Program-made: the position numbers and the translations under genes | Notes under the pieces: model-generated | Told to the model about the DNA's origin: nothing | What the model saw: only the letters and a program-made list of their open reading frames with translations | The model's database searches: none | Part shown: in pieces, positions 23,895 through 35,591 of the stretch | Position numbering within the stretch: the first letter of the stretch is position 1 | How the letters are laid out: the number at the start of each line of letters is the position of its first letter | Origin: Morinoia aosen | Lineage: Eukaryota; Arthropoda; Malacostraca; Amphipoda; Talitridae | Length of the DNA: 64,000 nt | NCBI GenBank assembly: GCA_030386875.1 | Contig: CM059566.1 | Coordinates: 41,390,068-41,454,067, forward strand | Direction: 5' to 3'

Positions 23895-24216
23895 AGACCA
23901 TAACGAGTAAACTGCTCACTCTTATTCATAACTTTCACGCATAAATTTATGGTCATCAATAGAAATAAATGTACGCAAAGAACCACGTTTAGTTTGGACG
24001 CTGTTAGCAGCAATGCTGAAGACAAAAACTACGAAGACCATATCCGTTGTGTAGGGAAAGTTACCCAAAATGCACTTTTTTCCGCCTCCGACTGCCTTAA
24101 TATGAAGAACACAAGGACAAATTAGTGCACCTACTCATCATCACCCCAAAGGGTATTAGCGCGTTGCTTGCTTGGTTGATCCGTCCGCATCTTCTCAAAC
24201 ATTTTATTTGAATGAA

Positions 24217-24500
24217 TAGAATGTAGATTAAATGTTAGTACAACCCTCCCTAACCGCAACACAGGCGTTCCGAGGAGAGAAAGGAAAGCACTATTTACTA
24301 TGGAGATGAGGAAACGCGGAATCTATGCACGAAGTGCATACAAACAGTAAGTTGAGAAAGAAGTTCATGAAACAAGATAAAAGTTGCAGAAAAAAGTAGG
24401 CGCTGAAAAACGAGACGGCAGTGAACCGAAAAACATGGTCGGTAATATAAAAACTTTTTTATTCTATTTAAAAAAAATACCTAATCTTTAGCTCGAGACC
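24217..24500 (-). mobile_element. K-family retroposon, truncated at a Tc1-type relic
   Basis: Collinear from TGTAGATTAAATGTTAG to TTTAGCTCGAGACC. The remaining 5' part is missing where Tc1-like sequence begins. Confidence 0.75.
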
Positions 24501-24519
24501 TTTAGACATGAGAGATTCT

Positions 24520-24839
24520 TTGATCTTTGCGCAGGAGAACGCTCCAGCACATGCTTCAGAACACACGAAGGACTTTTCTCAAAGCTCATGGTTTTCATGG
24601 ACTGAATCTCATGGATTGGCCCCTTAACAGCACAGATATTAAGATTATTAACCCAATTGAAAACATTTGGACCATCATAAAAAGAAAAGTTAATACAAAT
24701 CAAATTACACCAATACAATTCATCTGATGCGCTTTGGAAGGGAATAGATCACAATGATGTTACTCCATCTCAAATAAAAAATCGTATGATTTTGTTGATC
24801 AAAGGCATATCAAAAACTCATAGAAACAAGAGCAAATAA
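24520..24839 (+). pseudogene. Tc1-type transposase relic (C-terminal part of DDE domain)
   Basis: Three frames must be joined to follow it. QENAPAHASEHTKD (from 24532) aligns with the QDNAP.H block of Tc1 transposases, with Glu where the second catalytic Asp is expected. LMDWPLNSTDI then INPIENIWTIIKRKV follow in a second frame with a three-residue insertion before NPIEN, and the catalytic Glu is kept. DALWKGI then a basic tail ends at TAA 24837-24839 in a third frame. Frameshifts, the altered Asp and the absence of the N-terminal half show it is dead. No inverted repeats were found around it. Confidence 0.8.
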
Positions 24840-25187
24840 GATGAACAAGTAATCATCCTAAACTTAATTTTTCTGCAGGAATTACAGTAACTCGTAATAT
24901 CCTGATGTCATATATTGATAATAAACTCTAAAAAAATTAAAGTATACGAATAAAGTGTTTTTTTGGACGATTTTTGCTGCCCTGCACAAAATTTTCGATT
25001 AGTTTAAATTGTGTATAATGCAAATAAATGTTTTCTTCAAGTGAGTAGTTGAAATTTTTCGCCTGATAATTACGCCCTTAATTAGCAATAAATAAAACAA
25101 TTGAAGTAAAATAAAATGTCCGCTGGTTTCACTTACATATTTATATTTAAGCAATTTGTTGAACTCGTATAAAAAGATATTAAAGAA

Positions 25188-25350
25188 TAAATTCTGAAAA
25201 ACAGAATAAAATTGAGTCGATGAAGAGGCTCAGAACATAACAAAACAAAGGAAAACTATTCTGTTTCGACAAAAAGAAGGCCTGCATAAACCCTAGCTCG
25301 GGATAAGGCACATTTCTCCTGATAGCTTTGATTCCCATCCTTCTAAAGGG
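25188..25350 (-). mobile_element. K-family fragment (5' half), possibly the displaced part of the copy at 24217
   Basis: Runs from TTCTGAAAAACAGAATAAAA through ACAAAAAGAAGGCCTG to GATTCCCATCCTTC. It lacks the 3' half. Together with 24217-24500 it could be one element split by the Tc1-type insertion and the DNA around it, but the halves do not abut precisely. Confidence 0.65.
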
Positions 25351-25429
25351 GCGTCAACTGAAAACCGAAGCGCTCAACTTTAAATGAAAATTTTGAATTG
25401 TTTCTTTTACAAGGAAACGACATGCTAAC

Positions 25430-26170
25430 TCACAAACAAAGCAATGGAAATAAGAAAGGGTATGCTCGTGAACTTCACTTGAAAACACAGAATTTATCGG
25501 AGCTGCAAATAGGAAAATCATGGGCTTTTTTGACGGCCGGCAACAACATGAAAGTAACGAGCGGTAGTCCGTTCTGCTATTCACATGCCTCCCACCTAAA
25601 CTGCAGCTCATCAAACGAGTCGCAGTCTTGAACTTCATTCGAAAGCACTTCGAGAATTAATCATAGCTATAAATAGGAAAAATCATGGCCATTTATGCCG
25701 GAAGTAGCATGAAAATAACGAGCGATAGTCGGTTCTGCTGTTCACAAGATTAGGATTATAAGTTAGTTTAAGCCTCCCTAACCGCTACAAAAAAGAGCGT
25801 ATCGAAGGGAGAAAGGAGGGAGGCACCATTTAGTATGGAGATAAGAGAATGAGGAATTTATGCAGAAGGGGCATAGAAACAGCAAGTTGAGAAAGAAATT
25901 GATGAAATAAGATAAAAGTTGAAGAAGAAAGTCAAAGGTGCTGAAAAACAGGACAGCAGCAGTGAACCGAAAAAGGTGGTCTTTAACGTAACATCAACAT
26001 TTTATTTCAACAAAAAAGAAGGCCTACCTAACACCTTAGCTCAGGGCCCACACACGTTTTCCCCCTAGGAGCGCTAATTCCCATAGATACAATAATTGTA
26101 TCCCCCTGAGGGGTTAGCTGTTCACAAGCCCCCAGCCAAACTGCAGAACAGAAAACGAGTCGCGGACAAA
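25430..26170 (+). repeat. Tandem duplication (about 170 bp unit) interrupted by a K-family insertion
   Basis: Landmarks occur twice: CAAATAGGAAAATCATGG / TAAATAGGAAAAATCATGG, GAGCGGTAGTCCGTTCTGCT / GAGCGATAGTCGGTTCTGCT, and AAACTGCAG followed by AACGAGTCGC. The second unit is split by the K copy at 25749-26113. Confidence 0.75.
25749..26113 (-). mobile_element. K-family retroposon, subtype a, full length
   Basis: A perfect 12-bp target duplication GCTGTTCACAAG is at 25737-25748 and 26117-26128, with three extra bases TTA at the 5' (right) junction. It has the ATTAGGATTATAAGTTAG tail junction at the left and GTATCCCCCTGAGGGG at the right. Such non-templated 5'-junction bases are typical of target-primed reverse transcription. 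Confidence 0.93.
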
Positions 26171-26369
26171 AAGGTAAGCAGCAAAACACAAAAGGGCGGG
26201 AACACGAAGGTCACTCGATGCCGTTTGCGGGGCATCGGCATCGCGACCTCGAGGGCGCTGCTTTCAGGTCAAAGGGCTCCTAAAACAGAACCTTCGACTT
26301 GTTTGTTACGGAGCATTACAGTGCTTTATTATGTTGATACTACGAGCTTCGCGAGAATTACTTATTGGT

Positions 26370-26470
26370 CGGGCGATGCTTCAGTATGTTGGTATTAATT
26401 ATAAAACAAAAATTCCCTCACGGGAGATTCGTTGTTGACATTAATGATAAAACGAAAATTGCCGCACGGG
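26370..26470 (+). repeat. Short tandem duplication (about 60 bp)
   Basis: TTAATTATAAAACAAAAATT-CCTCACGGGA is followed by TTAATGATAAAACGAAAATT-CCGCACGGGA, each preceded by TGTTG. Confidence 0.55.
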
Positions 26471-28890
26471 ACAGCCCATAATAAAAACGTGCGATTAGGA
26501 CTAAGCGGCACCGCAGAAGTTACTGTAACTCGCTTGGTTTATCATTAAAACGAGTATCCACCTCGAGGAAATCGAATATAAAATGGAAAAGAAGAAACGA
26601 GAACGCTTGTTCGAGTGCTATTGCACGCTATGCCACACCCACGAAATACGGCGAAAATATCCTTTATGTATAAAACTTTAAACTGGCTCAAGTCGAAACT
26701 GAAGTGGGATGCAAAATTTTTTTTAACCCTTTGAGCAATCCAAAAGACCATTGAATACTAAAAGAACACTCATGGTTTGACACAAACAACTTGCATGCCT
26801 CGAATGCAACACGGAAGTCTTACACATCAACATGCGTCCTATTTTTCGCCGTAGAACAATTTCGTGGCAGGCATTTCCAGCAAAGACAATTCTAACAATT
26901 TTACCTCGTGATTAAAATAATGTAGTTTATAAATTTAATAATAACAGTCACATTACTTATTATAATGATGATCTGATATCCTAAACAATAGTATTCAAAA
27001 TAATTTTCTCAGTTTCATGCATTTTTCAATTTATACACTCAGTCAGAGCATGGGACCACATTATCAGCTCAGCTTTGTAACACCTCAATGCTGAGCGACA
27101 CAGTTTTGTTGTATCGCCCAGATGAGATGTCTTCGACAAATGCCCTTGAAACACTTAAGACGAAAGGTTCAATTTGTAGCTCCAGTGGACGCAAAACAGA
27201 CAACTTTGAGCGCATTCTTTGCACCACAAAATGGAAGATTTGTGAAACATCAGCGCATTAGCGAGGGTTTTGAAAATTGTCTCTTAAAACTAAAAAATTA
27301 GGGCAACGAGCTATCAATATAACACAAAGACAATATCATTTCCGATACTATGCTGCTGTGGCACAACATATTGCAGTGAGTGCGCTAAAGTGGCTAAATA
27401 TACAACAGCGATGCGCTTAGCTCAACACCGCTGATTAAATTACAAAAAATGAGCTCGGCTCCACACCGCCATTGATTTTCAAAAAATTAGCTCAGCTTCA
27501 CACTGCCCATTGAATTTCAAAATATAAACTTAATCCCATACATATAAATGTCAATCCAGAGCGGTGTCGCGATCACCTTGTTGCCACTGAAGTTCAGATG
27601 AACGTACAATATACAATTTGAAATTCATTTTATGATAAAGCTGAAGCGCTAATAACTTTCTTGCAAACTACTACTACTACTACTTCTACTGATTTATGAC
27701 AAAGCAGAAAAATTCGAGCAAAAAATTAATACTTTCCAGCATAACATATAAGCCAATGCTCAGATTAACTCGAACAAGCGTTTTAAGAATGTTCTCGTCG
27801 GTAATGAGTATTCTTTTCTAACTGGTCGCAATGAAACCATACCAAAAAGCCATTTACAGAATGTACCAGCTCACGTAATTAACACAAACCATATTTATAA
27901 GTCATATCAGCGTGCTTCAATCGTATAAGCATCTGCATCATCTGTAAAAGAAATTTCTATAACGTTACGGCAATGATACAGCTCTGAAACGATGTATCAG
28001 CATCGGTTCTAATATTTATGCAGGCGCACACGCTTAGCACCGAAGAAGTTAGGCTCTTATGAATTAAAATGAACCTATCCGTAGAAACTAAAATATAGCT
28101 CAGAATTACTCCTCTCCATCTGAGGCTTCCCATACAGATAGTTTCACCAACCCAATCTGAGTCTGACAGCCACGATGCACCAGCTACTAAAAAAAAAGCA
28201 TTTAGATACATGCGTGCAATGGAAAACCATTAACAGGGAGTCAGCACACGGTGGACATGCGGGTGCGACGCACACGGCGCACCCTACTTAGCAGGGCGTA
28301 CGACACTCTCATACAAAGAGCGCGGGAAACAGAACAAAGAGGTGTGTTCCCAGTAGCAAGAGCGGCAGCGCTACGCCAGAGTGAGAGCGGTTTTTGCTGT
28401 GCTGGCGAGTTATCTAGCGCTGCTGAGGATCACGACACGCATATGTATCAATGCAGACCCCCCGCTGTGACGGTGACTGTTCGTACTTCTCAACAACGAC
28501 CACGGACATGAAGGTAAAACATGGTAATTCTTGCGCTTGTTTACTGTAATTAAAGGAAAATACCTACATGCCGACCGTTCGCTGTGACGGTACATACTTC
28601 TCAACAACGACCATGGACAAGAAAGTAGTAGATCCAGAGTTTTCATTAAAGGAACATTTATTAGTATTTTCTGTATTCTACTCTGAATCCATTGAGTGCC
28701 GAATCACTTGCACTGCTGATAGTCAAATCATTATACACGTCAATCCATAGCTCACCACGCTGCCGAATTGCATGAGCATCTAGATGAGACGGAAAGGTGA
28801 ATAGACAATAGAGATTAAAAAAAGATGACACTCGTGCACGATGTCGGGTTCACGATAAGCCGGATCTTCCTCACTATGGAGATAGAGAAG
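26471..28890. other. Mostly unassigned stretch with two small tandem repeats
   Basis: At 27418-27530 a 43-bp unit (GCTC-GC-TCACACCGCC-ATTGA-TT-CAAAAA) occurs about three times. At 28445-28630 a segment CGCTGTGACGGT-AC-T-CGTACTTCTCAACAACGACCA occurs twice, about 115 bp apart. Short frames overlap both but resemble nothing known. Confidence 0.5.
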
Positions 28891-28894
28891 TTAA

Positions 28895-29115
28895 CTCGTT
28901 GACTGCGATACGACCCACCGGGGGGTCGTGCTCAAGTTTTTCCTGCTACGAAAAGACCCGTTGATAGGTCGTTTGAAAAAATTTCAACAATCTTTTAAAA
29001 TTAATGGTATTTAATAGATCCAGGTAATGTTTGGTACTTTCAAATTCCTAACAACTTCTGAGTTTAAATTTGAGTTGAATACTGAACTTCAGTTTAACCC
29101 ATCGTAGTAAACGTG
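28895..29115 (+). mobile_element. TTAA-bounded MITE (piggyBac-like), complete copy
   Basis: TTAA target duplications are at 28891-28894 and 29116-29119. The ends are inverted: left CTCGTTGACTGCGAT versus right (reverse complement) CACGTTTACTACGAT. Internal landmarks are GACCCACCGGGGGGTCGTGC and GACCCGTTGATAGGTCG, which are near-palindromic. At 221 bp there is no coding capacity, so it would have needed a transposase in trans. Confidence 0.8.
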
Positions 29116-29244
29116 TTAAGTATGAAAGTCCCGTCTTATTTATAAATCAAAAACAAACTCTCGCAACAACTTTTGTTGATTCGGTGGTAAGAAGTACCGG
29201 CAGCCGATGACAAGCGCTATTTTTCTCAAGTACAATAACACTTT

Positions 29245-29475
29245 GACCGCAAAGGGTAAATGGTTCTAGGTTAATGGTTAATGATAGCATTCAACTCTAA
29301 TTTGAAGTCAGTTGTAGTGAGTAATTCTAAAAATAACAAATACATTAACAAGATTGTACTTTAATTTTGCTTTAATCAAGTCTTAATGAAAATTGAGTTC
29401 GTGACTACCGGTACGTCAGCAGCATTATGAAATCCCCTCCGTGACCACCGGTGCTATCAAGGTCTTCACGGGGAC
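29245..29475 (+). mobile_element. TTAA-type MITE, second form, partial
   Basis: Begins AACACTTTGACCGCAAAGGG and contains TTAATGAAAATTGAGTTCG, GTCAGCAGCATTATGAAAT and CCGTGACCACCGGTG. The right terminus is not visible. Confidence 0.6.
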
Positions 29476-29713
29476 TGACACCATCAGTACGCCCGTAGCT
29501 CCGGTCTCCTGAATATCCTCAAGAAGCGCAAAGTTTATCAGATATACACTGAAAGACAATCTTCCTTGAGGAAGAAGCCTTATGCTAACGTGATGTCTAG
29601 AAGTCCACTGGGCTCATTTAGCGACAGGCATACCGCTCGTAGCCTATACGCTAATTGCACACAAAACTGGGCAACTAGCATAGCATGTCAAGAAAACTTG
29701 TATACAAAAAGAA

Positions 29714-30047
29714 ATTAGAATAGTCGTTAGTTTTAGCCTTCCTACCCAGCAACAAATGCGATCCAAAGAGAGGAAGGAGGAAGGCACCATTTAGTATGGA
29801 GTTAAGAAAACGCGGAATCTACGCAGAAAGGGCATAGAAACAGTAAGTTGTGAAAGAAGATTATGAAACAAGATCAAAGTTTGAGAAGAAAGTAGTAGGA
29901 GCTTAAGAACAAACAGAACAGCAGTGAACCGAAAAAAGGTGGTTCTTGACATAACAAAAACATTTTATTTCAACAAAAAGAAGGCCTACCTAACTATCAG
30001 CTCGGGCCCTCACATTGTCCCCCTGGGAGGGCTAATTCCCATAGATA
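29714..30047 (-). mobile_element. K-family retroposon, subtype with CGTTAGTTTTAGCC 3' end, 5'-truncated
   Basis: Distinguished by TTTTAGCCTTCCTACCCAGC and AACAAATGCGATCC, a variant found elsewhere only in the chimera at 51903. It stops at AATTCCCATAGATA, missing the last roughly 30 bases of the 5' end. No clear target duplication. Confidence 0.8.
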
Positions 30048-30469
30048 AAAAAAGAGATATTCGAACTAGTCAACCTGGGCCCATTTGGCGACAGCAGACA
30101 GTTCATGCATAACAGAGTTGCCGAGTTTTATCGAAGTGCAACGACCTACATTGCAGCATGCACTCTAATTATCTCATGCTGGCTACCATGGAACCGAGGC
30201 ATCGCAGTAATACTTGATACTCCAATTCTTCGACCCATAAACGTCCATATACTTATCTGATAACGGTCCAAGTCAGTGACCTCCATTATGTAGCAGAATA
30301 TAATCGCACACTTTTACGATAAAAAGTCAAATAAAGTCATACAATTTGCGACAAAATGCCGTTCTAATTCTAAACGGTACACTGCAGAAAGTATTTATCG
30401 TCACCTTGCACGATTATCAATGGTTACACAACATCTAAACTGGGGGAAGTGATACACTTCAGTGACATA

Positions 30470-30640
30470 CATAGAAAGATGGCATATGACAGAAAAATAC
30501 ATAAATTCAAAGTTTAAAGCGACTGAATAATAAATAATACCGACAGAAAAATACACATAAAACAGCAGCCTACAAATAAAACAGAAAATACATCAATTCA
30601 AAATTTAAAGAGCCTGAATAGTGAATAACACTGATAGAAC
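30470..30640 (+). repeat. Degenerate tandem duplication, about 110 bp
   Basis: GACAGAAAAATACATAAATT CAAAGTTTAAAGCGACTGAATAATA is echoed by ACAGAAAATACATCAATT CAAAATTTAAAGAGCCTGAATAGTG. No coding meaning is seen. Confidence 0.6.
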
Positions 30641-31299
30641 AATACAGAAGTCACAAAACACATAAATCCAGAATTTGACGACGAAATAACAAGTATGGCA
30701 TAAGAATTAAAGACAGATAAATTCAAATTTTTCAAGATACCAAATAATAGAGAGGGAGCAGAAAGTGAAGAGTGAGAGCAGCGTGAGAGACAACAGCCCC
30801 CAACCACAGGATAGCCTCGTTGGCTCATAGCACTTCTAGCGGTGTTCGGCGAGTCAGGGACATCCTCGAGCAGAATACAACTTAGATTTATGGTACCTTC
30901 ATCCCTACAACTGAAAATATAACGCGGGAAATCACTACAGCCCTTAGTAAAATTAAAGCGATAGGCTTCAAATCGAAACTCATGAAAGACCACATGCTAA
31001 ATTAACTTAAATCAGAAACTCTTAGGCCAATGATTTAAGTATTGCATAATGTACAGTACACAACAATTCAATTATGAAAAGCTGCAAAAAAACGCTTTAA
31101 GAAAGTCTACTCGTGTATATTTCTCGCAAGCACAAATTCAGCTATGAAAAGCTGTAAGAAAAATAGCACATTGCGCCCGCCGTCAGCAAAGAAGAGGTGT
31201 TGAGCCAAATAACGAGACCGCGGAAAGCGTATCGCAAAACCAACCGAAAGCTAACATTTGCAGCAGACACTAAGCTTACTCATCCTGACATCCTTCAAC

Positions 31300-31465
31300 A
31301 CTTTGACCGCAATTGGTTGAACTGAAGTTTAATATCCAACTCAAATTTACAGTCAATTGCACTTGGCAATTTTGAAAATAGCAAAAATTACTGAATCGTA
31401 CCTGCATTTAGCTTTGATCAAGTATTTATGGAAACTAGCAGGGCCCGTGGAAATTCCACGGAGAA
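31300..31465 (+). mobile_element. TTAA-type MITE, second form, diverged fragment
   Basis: CAACACTTTGACCGCAATTG, then CAACTCAAATTTACAGTCAA and TTGATCAAGTATTTATGG are collinear with 29245-29475. Confidence 0.55.
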
Positions 31466-31830
31466 TGTCATCAATAAGCTAGGTGGATCCGTGAAAAGCA
31501 TTTGGTCAACATTACTTCCCAGATTTTGAAGTAAGATATTCTAGCCTAACTATCTGAACATATTCAAACTATCTTCTTCTACCCTATGCTAACCAAATTA
31601 TTCTAACCTAACATATCTTAACCTATCCTAAACCAACATAACCTATCCTATTCGATCCTAAACTAATTTTAACCTATGTCAGCAATAAGCTAGGTGGACC
31701 CGTGAAAAAATTCGGTCAACTCTACCTAACAAATTCTATCACAACATTCTAATCTAACCCACCCTAACATATACAAGCCTATCCTGTCTTAACCTATCCT
31801 ATCCCAACAAACTAAAAAAAAATGATAAAA
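31466..31830 (+). repeat. Tandem pair with CCTAACC-like degenerate DNA
   Basis: TAAGCTAGGTGGATCCGTGA (31472) recurs 213 bp later as TAAGCTAGGTGGACCCGTGA, each followed by TTTGGTCAAC/TTCGGTCAAC. The rest of each unit is made of TAACCTATCC-like, telomere-reminiscent but irregular repeats. Confidence 0.7.
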
Positions 31831-31869
31831 AATTTAAAAATCTTGAAAAATTTAAAAACATTAAACAAT

Positions 31870-31938
31870 TTTCATCTCTCCTGCCCCTCTCCCTCTCTCT
31901 CTTCCTTCCTTCTCCCCCTCTCCCTCTCTCCCTCTAAT
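31870..31938 (+). repeat. CT-rich low-complexity tract
   Basis: About 70 bp of C and T only apart from a few bases, followed by a GC-richer segment (31940-32070) that ends in a perfect 8-bp-arm hairpin CAACCCGA-GTA-TCGGGTTG at 32045-32063. Confidence 0.8.
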
Positions 31939-32074
31939 GTAACGCGACCCGACGCGAGCCAACCCGTATCATAGATACCGCAATGATGTTGAAGGGCGTG
32001 ACGCACAGGTTAGCGTATTAATATATAGACTAGTATTACCGGTTCAACCCGAGTATCGGGTTGTCCGACTTGCC

Positions 32075-32185
32075 TAAAAATAAAAAAAAAAAAAATAAAA
32101 AAAAAAATAAAAAAAATAAAGAAAAAAATGAAAAATAAAAATAAAAAATGAAAAAAAAATAAAAAAATGAAGAAAAATAAATAGT
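32075..32185 (+). repeat. A-rich low-complexity tract
   Basis: More than 100 bp of A with scattered T and G, just after the hairpin at 32045-32063 and a CTAA. It may be a tail or simple slippage. Confidence 0.85.
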
Positions 32186-32297
32186 TTTATGAAAATATAG
32201 ACACCAGTGGCTTCAATTTAATACCTCACTTGACCATATAGACTCAGCCAATTTTCTAAACGGACTCGGACAAATTTTGAGTTACTGAATTAAGTAT

Positions 32298-32862
32298 ATA
32301 GATTATTATTATTATTATTATTATCATTATTATTATTATTATTATATAAGAAAGTTTTAGCCTCCCTTAACCACGACAAAGATGTTCTAAGAGAGGAAAG
32401 AGGAGGGCACCTTTAGTATGGAGTTGAGGGAACGCGGAACCTCTGCACAAGGTGCACAGAAACAGTAAGCTAGGAAAGAAGTTCATGAAACAAGATTAGA
32501 TTAGATTAGATTATAAGTTAGTTTAAGCCTCCCTAACCGCTGCAAAAATAGAGCGTATCGAAGAGAGGAAGGAGGAAGGCACCATTTAGTATGGAGATAA
32601 GAAAATGAGGAATCTATGCAGAAAGGGCATAGAAACAGTTAGATGGGAAAGAAGTTCATGAAACAAGAAAAAGTTGAAGAAGAAAGTAGTAAGCGCTGAA
32701 AAACAGGACAGCAGTGAACCGAAAAAAGATGGTCCGTAACAAAACTAAAACCTATTTTATTACAACAAAAAGAAAGCCTACCTAACCTTTAGCTCGGGCC
32801 CTCACATAGTCCCCCTGGGAGCGCTAATTCCCATAGATACAATAGTTGTATCCCCCTGAGGG
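32298..32862 (-). mobile_element. Composite of two K-family units (subtype a inside subtype b)
   Basis: The outer subtype b unit has a (TTA)n tail (32303-32344) and is collinear to 32494. An inner subtype a unit of about 152 bp (32495-32646) with tail (ATTAG)n follows. The outer unit resumes with its b-type sequence (GTCCGTAACAAAACTAAAAC) to CCCCTGAGGG. A 21-bp identical stretch flanks the inner unit at 32474-32494 and 32647-32667; part is probably target duplication and part shared family sequence. Confidence 0.82.
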
Positions 32863-32960
32863 AAGTATCAATGGAAATCGAGTTCGTGACCACTGGTCGG
32901 ACAGCAGCATTATGAGAATCCCCCACGGTGGCGCATGTTGCGGTTAAAGCGTCGAAGAAC
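32863..32960 (+). mobile_element. TTAA-type MITE, second form, end fragment
   Basis: TCAATGGAAATCGAGTTCG, CACTGGTCGGACAGCAGC and ATTATGAGAATCCC match the corresponding segment of 29245-29475; the rest is missing, probably cut by the adjacent K insertion. Confidence 0.55.
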
Positions 32961-33167
32961 AACGCAGATGCGACAGCTCTCCACGAAACTTAACGGGCAA
33001 GCAGCAGCGTGACACGACAAGGGTACACATACAGTACGCGGTTAGCGCCAGCAAGTTACCATCGATCGCAGGTTCAGAGAGAACATCCACACTAACACGC
33101 AGTGCAGCTGTTATTCTACAGCCCCTCTACCGTCAGTAACTGGTTGTTCTCTTCTTGACTTCGGGAC

Positions 33168-33400
33168 GATTAGATTCTAAGATGTTGAAGCTAGCTACCT
33201 AACCACTATAAAGGTGTGTCAAAGACAGGATGGAGGGAAGCACCAATTAGAGTAGAATCAAGGGAACGATGAATCTATGCAGCAGATGATTCGCTACACC
33301 CTGCGCGCTGAAACGGCAAGATTGACAAAATGACGACACAAAATAAAAATTGAAGAGAGTCTCAACATCTACAGGGAGAACCTACCTTAAGAGATGCCAA
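33168..33400 (-). mobile_element. K-family retroposon, old fragment
   Basis: TGAAGCTAGCTACCTAACCA, GGATGGAGGGAAGCACC and GAATCTATGCAGCAGATG are recognisable; the 5' third is reduced to AACCTACCTTAAG. Confidence 0.6.
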
Positions 33401-34929
33401 AGTAAATAAATAAAATTGTACAATAACACTGATATTTGCGAAAAATTAAGTTCAAAAACTAATTTGTGTTGAATTTTTACCTTAATTGGAAACCCGTTTA
33501 ATTATTGGAATTAGAAGAGGAAAATCGAAACTTTTTAACAGATGGAAACTTGAAATCCTTATATATTAACAAATATTATACTACGAAACATCGTAACTTC
33601 CCATGCAAAACCGACTAAGCCCAAAATTTATCAAAATCGACCGTAATAAACATACACAAGCCACAAAATGAATGCCCCCGCACATTGTTTTAAAAATGAA
33701 ACCAAAATTAACCCTACAAGGAATTACCTAGAACCAAACGCAGGGAGCAAACGAAAATTCAAGTGAAGCATGGCACTGACGCACTAAATGACCATGAGCG
33801 AAGAAGCACTTGCAAAACAGATCAGGGCAGTAATTACACGGTGCATCACTAGCATGTGAGAGTGAGAGCAACGAGGAAGTCCTCTCACATTTCAGCACAT
33901 CCAATTGGAGGACTAGCGAAGTGAAAAGTGAAAAACAGAGAAATGCTCAGGAAGAATCTCCGCTATGGAGTTCAGAACGCGAAACCGAGCTTGAATGCCG
34001 CAGTTCGACGTTAATGGTCCCATTTGAACAATTAATCCCGTCTCAAATAAGGTAAAAAGTCCACAGATCATCAGACTCGATTCCCTAGCGTTCTTTGGAT
34101 CAAAGGGAGCTCAAACTTCATCTCAATTCTCGACTGAGGTCGAGAAGAGCTATTCCTTCTCACCGCCCTGCTAACGTCATGCGGAATTCATCAAAAGTAT
34201 AAGAGGGTGAAAGACAGCGACGGTGTGCCACTTTTCAAAGAAAAAAAGACGAGCAATCGATAGCACGCACCCCTAGAGGCCTGCGTGAGCCGACCGCTCT
34301 GCCCTCTTCAGCTGGCCAAGACAAGGGAGGAGAAAGGCACGGATACTAAAAGAAGCCGCAGAATTACTTGCAGATCGATACCCGTGAGAGAGACACAACT
34401 GCTTTAGCTTGAATTTTTATTCAATTAGCAAAATTTTGACTCATTCAAGGACAGTCGAAGCAAAATATAGAATTTAATGTGGACAAATTCTAAAACGAAC
34501 GGCATGTATTTCAACATACAAAGATAAAATTCGTTCCTATGACAAACAAATTTTCAGGCCTTAATCTACTTCGGTAACACTAATCTTATACAAACTTCAA
34601 GAGAATTCTCCTCAAAATATTACACGCACAATAGCCTCCCTACGAAAACACTTTACGACAATAGAAGGAAATTGAATTTTATGCCGAGGATCCTAGGCAG
34701 CAATCGGGTGCTCCGGGGACTGCTGCTCACGTGGAATACACGAATGGAAGGAGAGTATTACTTTACTGAACTCACATTCCAAGACAATCTTAAGCTGAGA
34801 ACCGAAACACTGTTGAATTGAATTTCTCATGCGAAAATTCTCATGAGTACACTGGCATTTTGTAGATTAGCAGGGAATGAATATTTTTCCAATTTCACTG
34901 CAATGACAGTGTTCTCCTTTTATATTCTA

Positions 34930-34930
<1 letters not shown>

Positions 34931-34970
<40 letters not shown>

Positions 34971-35280
34971 AGAAAGTTTTAGCCTCCCTTAATTGCACGA
35001 CAAAGATGTTCTATGAGAGGAAGGAGGAAGGCACCATTTAGTATGGAGTTGAGGGAACGCGGAATCGATGCATAAGGTGCACAGAAACAGGAAGCTAAGA
35101 AAGAAGTTCATGAAACAAGAAAAAGTTGAAGAAGAAAGTAGTAGGTGCTGAAAAACAGGACAGCAGTGAACCGAAAAAAGATGGTCCGTAACAAAACAAA
35201 ATAAAACATTGAACCCATGTGAGGGCCTACCTAACCTTTAGCTCAGGCCCTCACATGGTTCCCCTGGGAGCGCTAATTCC
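34931..35280 (-). mobile_element. K-family retroposon, subtype b, (TAA)n tail, slightly 5'-truncated
   Basis: A perfect 15-bp target duplication CCTTTTATATTCTAA is at 34916-34930 and 35281-35295. Inside are (TTA)n, ATATAAGAAAGTTTTAGCC and the body, ending at GAGCGCTAATTCC. The last roughly 35 bases of the 5' end are missing. Near 35200 the usual segment is replaced by AAAATAAAACATTGAACCCA. Confidence 0.92.
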
Positions 35281-35591
35281 CCTTTTATATTCTAAAATGT
35301 GTCCCTATGGTGAGTGGTACATAAATAAGAGTATACATAGAGGCATTCGAATTATAATTGAAAAGTGAAATATGACGATGTAAGAAATGTACCTACATCC
35401 GCACAACTTACGCAACTGTTAACAAGAGGGAAACGAACTTCGGCGCTTCCTCAAAAAAGCTACTGAATGCTGAGAAAAATGGGTAATACGAGGCGAACTG
35501 TCAAAATGCGCATTTCCAACAATTAGTGTAATTGGATTTTCTATAGCGTATAAAGAATCTATCTTCAACTGATACAACACAGCAACAGATT

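Noticed and set aside
31560-31830. Possible interstitial telomeric repeat (CCTAA)n
   Set aside because: Units are irregular (TAACCTATCC and similar), without runs of exact CCTAA, so it is better described as degenerate low-complexity DNA.
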